From NCBI GenBank assembly GCA_026015225.1, contig JAOZGV010000118.1, positions 1-13,795 of the forward strand: a stretch of 13,795 bases of DNA, in the 5' to 3' direction. How positions within the stretch are numbered: position 1 is the first letter of the stretch; the number at the start of each line of letters is the position of its first letter. Below, piece after piece: positions 7,083 to 13,569 of this stretch. Origin of the DNA: Candidatus Bathyarchaeota archaeon (GTDB lineage Archaea > Thermoproteota > Bathyarchaeia > 40CM-2-53-6 > RBG-13-38-9). Made by a program: the position numbers and the translations under genes. A model generated the notes under the pieces. That model ran no database searches. It was not told where the DNA came from and worked only from the letters and a program-made list of their open reading frames with translations.

Positions 7083-7586
7083 CTAAGCAGCTTTTTTCAT
7101 GAAGCCCTCCTTTACTTTATCTGTCTGACCTTTGCTATAGTCAGCTCGTTTTTCATCAGCTAATTTTTGTTTTCCACCTACCATCAAAGCCTGTGGAGCA
7201 CAGAATTTAGCGCATTTAGGATCTCCGCCACAAACATCACATACTAAGGGAAGTTTCTGTTCAGGGTGCCACGAGATAGCTGCAAATGGACATGCTTCAA
7301 TGCATTTTCCACATTTGATACAAATATCCTCTTTGATTAGCATACCGCCTCCGATTTTCTCATCCCGATATATCGCTTTTGGTTCAGTTGGACAAGCTTC
7401 AGCACATGGAGGCTTGCCACAACTTCTGCATACATTTGTCATCCATAATTCAGGCATTCCTTCATAATGAACTGATATCCTTGATTTGTTTGGGTTAAAT
7501 ACTTTTTCGTGTGCCATTGAGCATGCAAGTTCACACATCCGGCATCCAGTACAGCGATCAGGTAATAATAGCAACATTGTACACAT
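7083..7586 (-). CDS. Four-cluster [4Fe-4S] ferredoxin-like electron transfer protein
   Basis: A 167-residue protein with 16 cluster cysteines in four groups: 12/15/18/22, 53/56/61/65, 89/92/95/99 and 116/119/125/129. This is the layout of HycB/CooF/DmsB-type subunits that wire a catalytic subunit to electron carriers. Such a protein next to AOR is known in several bacteria and archaea as an electron-transfer subunit (AorA-type). The last 30 residues are charged and lysine-rich, ending in KKAA. The first ATG (7586) has GGAG ten bases upstream; a second in-frame ATG at codon 4 would give MLLLLPDRCTGC, closer to typical family starts, and cannot be ruled out. No signal peptide or twin-arginine motif is seen, so it is cytosolic. 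Confidence 0.93.
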   Translation of the reverse strand: MCTMLLLLPDRCTGCRMCELACSMAHEKVFNPNKSRISVHYEGMPELWMTNVCRSCGKPPCAEACPTEPKAIYRDEKIGGGMLIKEDICIKCGKCIEACPFAAISWHPEQKLPLVCDVCGGDPKCAKFCAPQALMVGGKQKLADEKRADYSKGQTDKVKEGFMKKAA

Positions 7587-7664
7587 TTTCTAATAACTCC
7601 TAGTTTAATCTCCTTATATTCAGGTTCTATAGATTTATGCTTTTCTAAGAAATTCATGTTTTGC

Positions 7665-8288
7665 CTATTTTTCTATAATCTTTTCTAAAATTCTTTCAGT
7701 TCTAATTGGATTGACGACTCCACAGACACATTGTTTAGCTAGAGTTCTTGCGGCTTCTTCAATGCAGATCTTATCTTTTTTGACTTCATTAGCCAGCTTT
7801 TTCACTAGAAGGGGCGAAACACAATGATGGCCACACATCGTTGTTATATCCAATACATCTTGTTCAGGCAAAAGTTCTTTCTTTCCCCACACGCCCAATG
7901 ATAAATTCATGCTATGTGGTGTTAAACCTACTTTTTTCGCTGATTCATGAACATCATCAATCAATCCTGTAGCAACAACAGACATTCCTAAATTAGCTTG
8001 TTTGAGCTCAGTGAGACATTCTTCCAAATCCTTACGATTGGTGAAAACACCGTGACAAATGGAGTTGTCTTGAGTGTTCTCCAAGATTTGTTTCATGCCT
8101 TTTCTGAAATAATTCCCCGTGCGCATATCGCCAAAACTAACAGGATTATGATTTAATATAATCTCCAAAGCCCCTCTCATTTTTGGCGCAGCTCCTTCAT
8201 TGTTGAATCCTTGAGCAGGCATTACAAGAATCACATAATCAGTTTTTAAAGATTCGACTGTTCCAGCTCTATGTAAAGTATGAGTCAT
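7665..8288 (-). CDS. Conserved-looking CGHHC-motif protein, function unknown
   Basis: A 207-residue soluble protein that I do not recognise as a named family. It starts with MTHTLHRAGT, has a hydrophobic strand YVILVMP (18-24), a region with NNEGAAPKMRG (29-39), a VVATGLIDDVHESAKKVGL segment (104-122), then CGHHC (152-156) and a late CVC (187-189). Cys152, Cys156, Cys187 and Cys189, with His154 and His155 between, could form one metal or Fe-S site; Cys78, Cys91 and Cys175 are further cysteines. No signal peptide, no membrane helix. The ATG at 8288 is preceded by a near-perfect GAGGTGAT ribosome site that touches the stop of the upstream ferredoxin-fusion gene. Being locked between two Fe-S genes and the AOR suggests a role in AOR maturation, cofactor handling or substrate supply, but this is inference from position. 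Confidence 0.75.
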   Translation of the reverse strand: MTHTLHRAGTVESLKTDYVILVMPAQGFNNEGAAPKMRGALEIILNHNPVSFGDMRTGNYFRKGMKQILENTQDNSICHGVFTNRKDLEECLTELKQANLGMSVVATGLIDDVHESAKKVGLTPHSMNLSLGVWGKKELLPEQDVLDITTMCGHHCVSPLLVKKLANEVKKDKICIEEAARTLAKQCVCGVVNPIRTERILEKIIEK

Positions 8289-8294
8289 AATTTT

Positions 8295-8302
8295 ATCACC
8301 TC
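8295..8302 (-). promoter_or_regulatory. Strong ribosome site coupling two genes
   Basis: On the minus strand GAGGTGAT overlaps the last base of the upstream TAG stop and lies six bases before the ATG at 8288. The match to the expected archaeal anti-Shine-Dalgarno complement (GGAGGTGATC) is nearly complete, so translation of the CGHHC protein is probably coupled to that of the ferredoxin-fusion protein. Confidence 0.7.
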
Positions 8303-9036
8303 TATTCTGCTAAGGGCCTCCCTAACCCAATATTCGTTTTTGCATCGGGATAATATGAAATATTTTTCTCTTTGAGGGTTTGTAATACAAATTCTGGAAT
8401 GGAACCATCAGGATTTAATTTTATGCAGCAACCAAGGCTAAAGACAGAGTTTATTTTTTGCGAAACTTCTTTTAGGGCATCTAAAATTTCAGACATCCTC
8501 TCGATCTTTGTTTTGAATTCAGGAATGCATGAGTGTACCCTTTCACCTTTAACTTCTTCCTTTAATTCACCGGTCTTTACATCCTTCATTAAAAATGTAA
8601 TTGGATTTTCAGGTTCGAATTCTACACCTAACTTCGCTAGTGCCATAGTAACTTTTTCTGCATCAACGAGATCTACACCTACTCCGGGCCTGCCCATATC
8701 TACTGAGAAGCCGATTTCTCCTAATTTGAATCTTCCTGTAACGTCATTAGTCTTCATCTCTTCTGTACCCCTGCCAGGTACATTTGTCTGACCGTGGGTT
8801 TTATAGACAGTGGCAAATACTTCTCTTACAGATCGCGGATATTCAAGTTTCTCAATTTCGAAGGCATCGACAGGACATACTGATGAATTATAGCACACTG
8901 CACATTCAATACATTTATCCCTATTTATCACTGCTTTTTTTTCTCTGCTCATCGTTATTGCTCCCTCCGGACAGTAAGGAAGGCAGAGAGCACATCCGAC
9001 ACATCTTTGTGGATTAATTTTCATTCTGTTAACCAT
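8302..9036 (-). CDS. Two-cluster ferredoxin fused to an uncharacterised domain
   Basis: A 244-residue protein from the ATG at 9036 (240 from the ATG at 9024). An upstream ATG at 9123 is open in frame, but it would add 29 AT-rich residues and swallow the TATA elements, so I reject it. Residues 12-22 (CVGCALCLPYC) and 42-54 (CIECAVCYNSSVC) bind two [4Fe-4S] clusters; the second has five residues between its last two cysteines. After that comes about 185 residues I cannot name: TNVPGRGTEEMKTNDVTGR (84-102), FSVDMGRPGVGVDLVD (110-125), HSCIPEF (168-174) and FSLGCCIKLNPDG (199-211), ending in NIGLGRPLAE. Cys170, Cys203 and Cys204 are outside the ferredoxin part. It is the first gene of the AOR operon and overlaps the ribosome site of the next. 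Electron transfer is likely; what the second domain does is unknown. No good ribosome site is seen, so it may be nearly leaderless. Confidence 0.8.
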   Translation of the reverse strand: MVNRMKINPQRCVGCALCLPYCPEGAITMSREKKAVINRDKCIECAVCYNSSVCPVDAFEIEKLEYPRSVREVFATVYKTHGQTNVPGRGTEEMKTNDVTGRFKLGEIGFSVDMGRPGVGVDLVDAEKVTMALAKLGVEFEPENPITFLMKDVKTGELKEEVKGERVHSCIPEFKTKIERMSEILDALKEVSQKINSVFSLGCCIKLNPDGSIPEFVLQTLKEKNISYYPDAKTNIGLGRPLAE

Positions 9037-9072
9037 CTTGATTTGATTTTTCGATAATTGAAGAATTATTGT

Positions 9073-9100
9073 GATATAAATATAGTGTTCATATATAGTG
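9073..9100 (-). promoter_or_regulatory. Tandem TATA-like elements of the AOR operon
   Basis: The word ATATAGTG occurs at 9080-9087 and 9093-9100, a 13-base period; on the minus strand each reads CACTATAT. The nearer copy sits in CACTATATTTATATCAC (9071-9087), itself an imperfect palindrome, about 45 bases before the preferred ATG at 9036. Transcription would start near 9050. The further copy could be a second promoter or part of an operator. The same 137-base gap (9037-9173) must also carry the promoter of the divergent glycerate kinase gene. Confidence 0.45.
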
Positions 9101-9173
9101 AGGTAATCTAATTTAAACCACATGCCATAATTAATTAAATAAAATCAAATTGGATCTTAGATCATTTACTTGA

Positions 9174-10580
9174 TTGGAGAGATTAAACCTGATTATAAAG
9201 AATAAAGATGAATTAATTCAAAACGGGGAATCACCAACGGACCGAGAAGCAAGGTCTTTGTTATTAGAAAGTATAGAATTCGCTCTTAAAGAGATCAATC
9301 CAAATAGGCTCATTAAATCTCAAATTAAGTATAACGATGAAAAATTGAATATTATGGACACTTACATCAATTTGAATAAATTCAATAATATTTTTGTAAT
9401 TGGAGGGGGGAAAGCAGGTGGTTCGATGGCTCAGGCTTTAGAGGAGATATTAGATGATAAAATTACTGATGGTATCGTAAATGTTCCTGAAGGGACTGAA
9501 GGAAAATACAGTACCGACGTCATAAAAGTACATGGATCAAGTCACCCTATACCGAGTCAGGATGGAGTTTCAGGTGTAGAAAGGATGATGGATTTGGTAA
9601 AGAAAGCCAATGAAAATGACCTCATTATATGTCTAATATCAGGAGGTGGTTCGGCTTTGATGCCATTTCCAATTGATGAAGTCACTTTAGATGAAAAGCA
9701 GAGTATCACGAAGAAATTATTGCTAGCTGGAGCAAACATTAATGAATTAAATGCTGTTAGGAAGCATCTATCAAAATTCAAAGGGGGATGGTTAGCCAAA
9801 AAGGCTTATCCAGCCACACTTATAGGATTGATTCTTTCAGATGTTGTAGGTGATCCTTTAGATGTTATAGCTTCTGGACCAACCGTCCCCGACACTAGCC
9901 GATTTAAAGATGCGATCTTTGTATTGGAAAAATATGACATTTGGAAAGATGTTTCAAATTCCATAAAAGAATATTTTAAAAATGGAGAGAAAGGATTTAT
10001 TTCTGATACTCCAAAACCAAACGAGTCAATATTCCAAAAAGTTCAAAATTTTATAATAGGAAATAATAGATTAGCCTGTCTGAAAGTTGAAAAGAAATTA
10101 AAAAGTATGAGGGTTGATACTCATTTTTTAACCTCTTTTTTAGAAGGCGAGTCAAGACATGCTGGGCTATTTTATTCTGCATTAGCTTTAGAAAATTATT
10201 CTAATCGAAATAATTTCTCCAATCCTAAAGCGATCATAATGGGAGGAGAGACTACAGTAACTGTCGTTGGAAAGGGAAGGGGAGGGCGTAACCAAGAAGC
10301 AATATTGAGTGCAGCAACAAAAATTTGTGGTTTAGAGGGCGTAGCAATAGCTTCCATAGGTACTGATGGAATCGATGGCCCTACGGATGCAGCAGGATCA
10401 ATAGCCGATGGAAAAAGTCTTTTAAGAGCAGAAGAAAAAGATCTATCGCCATATGACTCGATAAGGAATAACGACTCTTATAATTTTTTCAATAGAATTA
10501 ATGATTTGATCTTTACAGGCCTAACTGGTACAAACGTAAATGACATAGCAGCTATAATTGTAATGCCAAATAGAGAATAA
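9174..10580 (+). CDS. Glycerate 2-kinase (MOFRL family)
   Basis: A 468-residue protein of the GckA/MOFRL family. FVIGGGKAGGSMA (74-86) carries Lys80, the counterpart of the catalytic lysine in Thermotoga glycerate kinase; SGGGSAL (156-162), LSDVVGDPLDVIASGPT (221-237) and GRGGRNQE (368-375, with Arg372 as the counterpart of the catalytic arginine) are the other signatures. Residues 350-465 form the MOFRL domain, ending TGTNVNDIA. The enzyme phosphorylates D-glycerate with ATP, in archaea usually at C2, giving 2-phosphoglycerate. The start is uncertain. TTG at 9174 is the first option, but GGAG at 9176-9179 would better serve a start a few codons later, where only CTG or ATT codons exist. It is divergent from the AOR operon and convergent with the FBP aldolase/phosphatase gene. 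Confidence 0.93.
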   Translation: MERLNLIIKNKDELIQNGESPTDREARSLLLESIEFALKEINPNRLIKSQIKYNDEKLNIMDTYINLNKFNNIFVIGGGKAGGSMAQALEEILDDKITDGIVNVPEGTEGKYSTDVIKVHGSSHPIPSQDGVSGVERMMDLVKKANENDLIICLISGGGSALMPFPIDEVTLDEKQSITKKLLLAGANINELNAVRKHLSKFKGGWLAKKAYPATLIGLILSDVVGDPLDVIASGPTVPDTSRFKDAIFVLEKYDIWKDVSNSIKEYFKNGEKGFISDTPKPNESIFQKVQNFIIGNNRLACLKVEKKLKSMRVDTHFLTSFLEGESRHAGLFYSALALENYSNRNNFSNPKAIIMGGETTVTVVGKGRGGRNQEAILSAATKICGLEGVAIASIGTDGIDGPTDAAGSIADGKSLLRAEEKDLSPYDSIRNNDSYNFFNRINDLIFTGLTGTNVNDIAAIIVMPNRE

Positions 10581-10610
10581 TTGAGAAATTCTTCAACTCC
10601 ACGATTTCAA

Positions 10611-10628
10611 CTTTTTTTATAAAAAAAG
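10611..10628. terminator. Palindromic two-way terminator
   Basis: CTTTTTTTATAAAAAAAG is a perfect 18-base palindrome in the 65-base gap between two convergent genes. It gives a run of seven T residues on each strand, so a single element can end transcription of the glycerate kinase from the left and of the FBP aldolase/phosphatase from the right. Confidence 0.7.
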
Positions 10629-10645
10629 AAATTGGTTTTAGTTGA

Positions 10646-11761
10646 TTAATCCATCGTTTTAAATCGTTCTTTAAGCTTATCCATTACTAAGGGCAAAGTT
10701 GTATATTCCATCTCTTCTGAGCCTAACCGATGTGGAATAAATGGACCATGTAATCTAAGAAAATCTGCTATTTCGTTAGCCTTCATTCTAGCGTGGTCAA
10801 AACCTGGATCTGCAAACATATCAGAAGGTCCCACGAGACGCCCATTGCTTACTTGAAATCCTAAAGCAACGACTCTAGGCGGACCATCAAATCTTGTACA
10901 TTTGTTTTGACTAAAGTCTTCACTAACAGGCATAAGCGGACCATTATGAGAACCTCTCATCCAACCAGGGACTATATGAGGAAAAGTAAAAGGTTCAATT
11001 ACTTCTCCAACAGCGGGCAGACCATGTTGTGCACGAACTATGCATACTGGATCATCTTTTCCAACATATTTACCAGCAATTAAAGATAATCTAGTTGTAC
11101 TCGCAGAAGCTGCTGGCATGCCGTCGTTTCGTTCGATTTTTGAAATGATATAGCGATTTGGATCTCCGATTAGAGCAAGGAGGTCATAAGATTCTTCAGG
11201 ACATTTTAGGCTTACAGATTTACCTTCCATGACATCAAGTACATCGAATTTAAATCCTTCATGCAATCCTGGATCTATTATCAAACCCGCCGTATTGAAT
11301 GGATCAGCAAAGATCTTATACAATGGTAGGTTCCAACACCCAGGAGATGTTTTATCTGCCATGAATATCACTATTGGATCGCTCTTTCTTTCCTCGAATT
11401 CGATTTCTGCAACCCCTGGTCCCATTCCTTTTACGTTTCCTGAAAATGAATCGGTCAGAAGGTCCTGACCCGCACCATATAGTTTTAATTTTTTCGATAC
11501 TTTTTCAGTTATTTCGATAAATGTATCCCATGCTAGTTTATGTATATCTGAATTATCCTCGCCTTTATAGTGAGTCATTATTAATTCTAGATCGTCACCT
11601 ACATGACTGACATAGAAATCATTTATTATGCCATCAATTTTTCCCTTTTCAAGGGATTCATTTGCCGCTTCAATTTGTTTTGGATGAACTCGATGATGAC
11701 CTGCCAATGAACCGATATCTGCCTTAATAACAGAAACTGTGGTTTTATTTGAACTTGACAA
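10646..11761 (-). CDS. fbp: Bifunctional fructose-1,6-bisphosphate aldolase/phosphatase
   Basis: A 371-residue archaeal type V FBPase (FBPA/P). All hallmark segments are intact: KADIGS with Asp15 and His22 (metal and substrate binding), GDD (Asp56, Asp57), YGAGQDLL (95-102), MADKT (134-138), and YVGKDD (232-237), in which Tyr232 and Lys235 align with Tyr229 and the Schiff-base Lys232 of characterised crenarchaeal enzymes with a constant offset of three. RGSHNGPLMPVS (269-280) and EYTTLP near the end are also present. The enzyme condenses dihydroxyacetone phosphate with glyceraldehyde 3-phosphate and then dephosphorylates the product to fructose 6-phosphate, making gluconeogenesis one-way. The start is TTG at 11761, with GGTG seven bases upstream. 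It is divergent from triosephosphate isomerase, which supplies its substrates. Length and motifs show no damage. Confidence 0.97.
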   Translation of the reverse strand: MSSSNKTTVSVIKADIGSLAGHHRVHPKQIEAANESLEKGKIDGIINDFYVSHVGDDLELIMTHYKGEDNSDIHKLAWDTFIEITEKVSKKLKLYGAGQDLLTDSFSGNVKGMGPGVAEIEFEERKSDPIVIFMADKTSPGCWNLPLYKIFADPFNTAGLIIDPGLHEGFKFDVLDVMEGKSVSLKCPEESYDLLALIGDPNRYIISKIERNDGMPAASASTTRLSLIAGKYVGKDDPVCIVRAQHGLPAVGEVIEPFTFPHIVPGWMRGSHNGPLMPVSEDFSQNKCTRFDGPPRVVALGFQVSNGRLVGPSDMFADPGFDHARMKANEIADFLRLHGPFIPHRLGSEEMEYTTLPLVMDKLKERFKTMD

Positions 11762-11776
11762 AATAATACACCATGT

Positions 11777-11806
11777 TAAAGTTTTACATTCTACAATAAA
11801 ACTTTA
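11777..11806. promoter_or_regulatory. Inverted repeat over the FBP aldolase/phosphatase promoter
   Basis: TAAAGTTTTA (11777-11786) and TAAAACTTTA (11797-11806) are perfect ten-base inverted arms with a ten-base spacer, so the arm centres are 20 bases apart, about two helical turns. The right arm contains the best TATA candidate for the minus-strand gene (AAGTTTTATTG, about 40 bases before the TTG at 11761), placing the repeat between about -35 and the start site. This is what an operator for a dimeric repressor would look like. Local AT richness raises the chance of coincidence. Confidence 0.45.
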
Positions 11807-11840
11807 TGTATGATCTATAATTGAGAAGGATTTTAAAAAG

Positions 11841-11853
11841 AATTTTATTTAAG
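11841..11853 (+). promoter_or_regulatory. TATA-like element for triosephosphate isomerase
   Basis: AATTTTATTTAAG, with a purine-rich AAAAAG just upstream, about 70 bases before the TTG at 11918. Transcription would start near 11873, leaving a leader of about 45 bases that holds the AGGTGA ribosome site at 11903-11908. A closer T/A patch at 11887-11892 would give a leaderless mRNA and waste that site, so I prefer this one. Confidence 0.3.
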
Positions 11854-11917
11854 AATTAGTATAATGATGGAGACGATATTCTACCTTTTAAGAAACCAAG
11901 CAAGGTGAAAAATTGCA

Positions 11918-12601
11918 TTGATTAATAAATCTGTAAAAAAACCTTTGATCATAATAAATTTCAAAGCTTATGCCGAAGGGACTGGAGAGGATGCTTTAAA
12001 AATTGCAAAAATAGCAAAAAAAGTAAGCAATGAGACAGGAAAATGTATCGCTTTGGCACCTCAATTTGCAGATATAAGATCTATCGCACAAGAATTTGAA
12101 ATACCGATATTTTCGCAGCACATAGATCCAATAGAGCCAGGGGCCCATACAGGCAAAATTTTACCTGAATCGATAAAAGAAGCAGGAGCAATTGGAACAT
12201 TAATAAATCATTCTGAAAGACAGATAAAAATCTCCAACATAGAAGAGGTAATATTTAGGGCAAAATCATTAAAATTGATCACAGTGGTTTGTGCAAGTAC
12301 AGCAAATATTTCAATGTCTGTGGCCACATTGGATCCAGACATGGTTGCTATAGAACCACCTGAATTGATTGGAAAAGGAAGTGCCGTATCCAAAGTCAAT
12401 CCTGAAATAATCACGAACACAGTCTCTTTGGTTAGAAAGGTCAATCCTAGAGTTGCAATCTTATGCGGAGCTGGAATAACGAACGGAGATGATATAAAAG
12501 CGGCGATCAAATTAGGTGCAGATGGTGTTTTATTAGCAAGTGGAGTGGTAAAAGCCAAGGAACAAGAATCTGTTTTATTTGATTTAGCCTCACAAATCTA
12601 A
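11918..12601 (+). CDS. tpiA: Triosephosphate isomerase, archaeal type
   Basis: A 227-residue protein, the short archaeal TIM form. INFKAY carries Asn14 and Lys16, the substrate-binding pair; LINHSERQ carries the electrophilic His98; and AIEPPELIGKG carries the catalytic base Glu146 followed by the flexible loop. CGAGITNGDD (183-192) and LLASGVVKA (205-213) form the phosphate site. It interconverts dihydroxyacetone phosphate and glyceraldehyde 3-phosphate in the cytosol. The start is TTG at 11918, supported by AGGTGA nine bases upstream and by the conserved first strand LIIINFKAY soon after. It heads a plus-strand block with the DUF89 gene 26 bases downstream and is divergent from FBP aldolase/phosphatase, matching a joint gluconeogenic role. 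Confidence 0.96.
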   Translation: MINKSVKKPLIIINFKAYAEGTGEDALKIAKIAKKVSNETGKCIALAPQFADIRSIAQEFEIPIFSQHIDPIEPGAHTGKILPESIKEAGAIGTLINHSERQIKISNIEEVIFRAKSLKLITVVCASTANISMSVATLDPDMVAIEPPELIGKGSAVSKVNPEIITNTVSLVRKVNPRVAILCGAGITNGDDIKAAIKLGADGVLLASGVVKAKEQESVLFDLASQI

Positions 12602-12627
12602 TTTAATGTAAAGAATAGTGCTTTTAC

Positions 12628-13515
12628 ATGAAGATTGGTTTTGAATGCCCTGAATGCTTAATACATAGAGGATTTATCGAGATTCAAAAAGCAACTATCG
12701 ATACAAATTTAAGAAAGATAGCGATGATAGAGACGATCAAACAGATTTCAAAAGAATTGAGTGAAGATTCTGTTCCTTCATTTATTGGAACTAAAAGAGA
12801 TAGAATAATCAGGTCTATTACAAAAAATTCTGATCCTTTCATAGAAGACAAAATCAAGAGTAATAGAATGGCACTTAAAATTCTACCTTTAGTGGAACAT
12901 TTCATTTCAGATGGAGAAGATGCATATTCTAGATTAGAAAGAGCATTGTTAGCATCAATTGTGGGTAATTGCATGGAATTTGGAATTTTAGGGTATGATT
13001 TTCATTATGATGATTTAATAAATGAAGTACAAAAAGCTAAAACCAATCTAGCGATAAATGATATCGAAAAAATTTACGAGCAAATAATCAGATCTAAAGA
13101 AATATTATTCTTAACCGACAATGCCGGAGAAATCGTATTCGACAAATTATTAATAGAAGAGATAAAATTTCTTGACCTAAGAATTACGGTTGCAGTTAAG
13201 GACTCACCAGTTAGTAATGATGCTACTTTGGAAGATGCCAAAATAGCAAGAATTGGCAAAGTTGCAGATAGATTAATAACAACTGGTTCAGATGCTTTAG
13301 GTTTTATTCCAGAATATTGCTCTAAAGAATTTTTGAAAGTTTTTAATAAAAGTGATTTTATTATAGCAAAAGGAATGGCTCATCTCGAAACATTAACAGA
13401 ATATGAGAATAAACCTCCTAGAGCTATGCTATTACGCGCTAAATGCAATCCAATTGCTAATTATTTAGGAGTGCAAATGGGTCAAAATGTTGCTAAAATA
13501 TTCAAAACAACATAG
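12628..13515 (+). CDS. DUF89/ARMT1-family metal-dependent phosphatase
   Basis: A 295-residue protein of the archaeal DUF89 group. The start MKIGFECPECLIHRG has the CxxC pair (Cys7, Cys10). GNCMEFGILGYDF (113-125), TDNAGEIVFDKLLIEE (163-178) with Asp164 and Asn165, and AVKDSPVSNDATLEDA (189-204) with Asp192 and Asn197 are the metal and substrate signatures; IIAKGMA (245-251) matches the usual SKGxxN region but lacks the Asn. Members are Mn/Co/Ni-dependent phosphatases thought to remove damaged or excess sugar phosphates and related metabolites. Standing 26 bases after triosephosphate isomerase, it may clean up phosphorylated three- to six-carbon side products; this is inference. No strong ribosome site precedes the ATG, consistent with translation coupled to the upstream gene. 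Confidence 0.9.
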   Translation: MKIGFECPECLIHRGFIEIQKATIDTNLRKIAMIETIKQISKELSEDSVPSFIGTKRDRIIRSITKNSDPFIEDKIKSNRMALKILPLVEHFISDGEDAYSRLERALLASIVGNCMEFGILGYDFHYDDLINEVQKAKTNLAINDIEKIYEQIIRSKEILFLTDNAGEIVFDKLLIEEIKFLDLRITVAVKDSPVSNDATLEDAKIARIGKVADRLITTGSDALGFIPEYCSKEFLKVFNKSDFIIAKGMAHLETLTEYENKPPRAMLLRAKCNPIANYLGVQMGQNVAKIFKTT

Positions 13516-13520
13516 GAGTT

Positions 13521-13532
13521 AAAATTTATAAG
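13521..13532 (+). promoter_or_regulatory. TATA-like element and ribosome site for tatA
   Basis: AAAATTTATAAG, centred about 43 bases before the ATG at 13570, predicts a start near 13553. GGATGA at 13558-13563 lies six bases before the ATG and is a credible ribosome site. The tatA gene therefore probably has its own transcript despite following the DUF89 gene by only 54 bases. Confidence 0.45.
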
Positions 13533-13569
13533 AAAGGGCGCTCTTCTCTTAATGCTTGGATGAACTAAA

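Noticed and set aside
7439..7657. 72-codon frame overlapping the start of the four-cluster Fe-S gene on the minus strand
   Set aside because: It overlaps the Fe-S gene in another frame for most of its length, has no recognisable domain, and its cysteine run comes from reading the same bases out of frame.
8372..8791. 139-codon plus-strand frame opposite the ferredoxin-fusion gene
   Set aside because: It is fully antisense to a well-supported gene, has Ser/Pro-rich composition typical of antisense readings, and shows no domain.
9037..9123. Upstream extension of the ferredoxin-fusion gene to an ATG at 9123
   Set aside because: The added 29 residues are low in complexity and rich in Ile, Tyr and Leu, they cover the TATA-like elements, and the ferredoxin fold normally begins a few residues before its first cysteine, as it does from 9036 or 9024.
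12208..12558. 116-codon minus-strand frame opposite triosephosphate isomerase
   Set aside because: The opposite strand encodes a complete enzyme with all catalytic residues; this frame is an antisense by-product.
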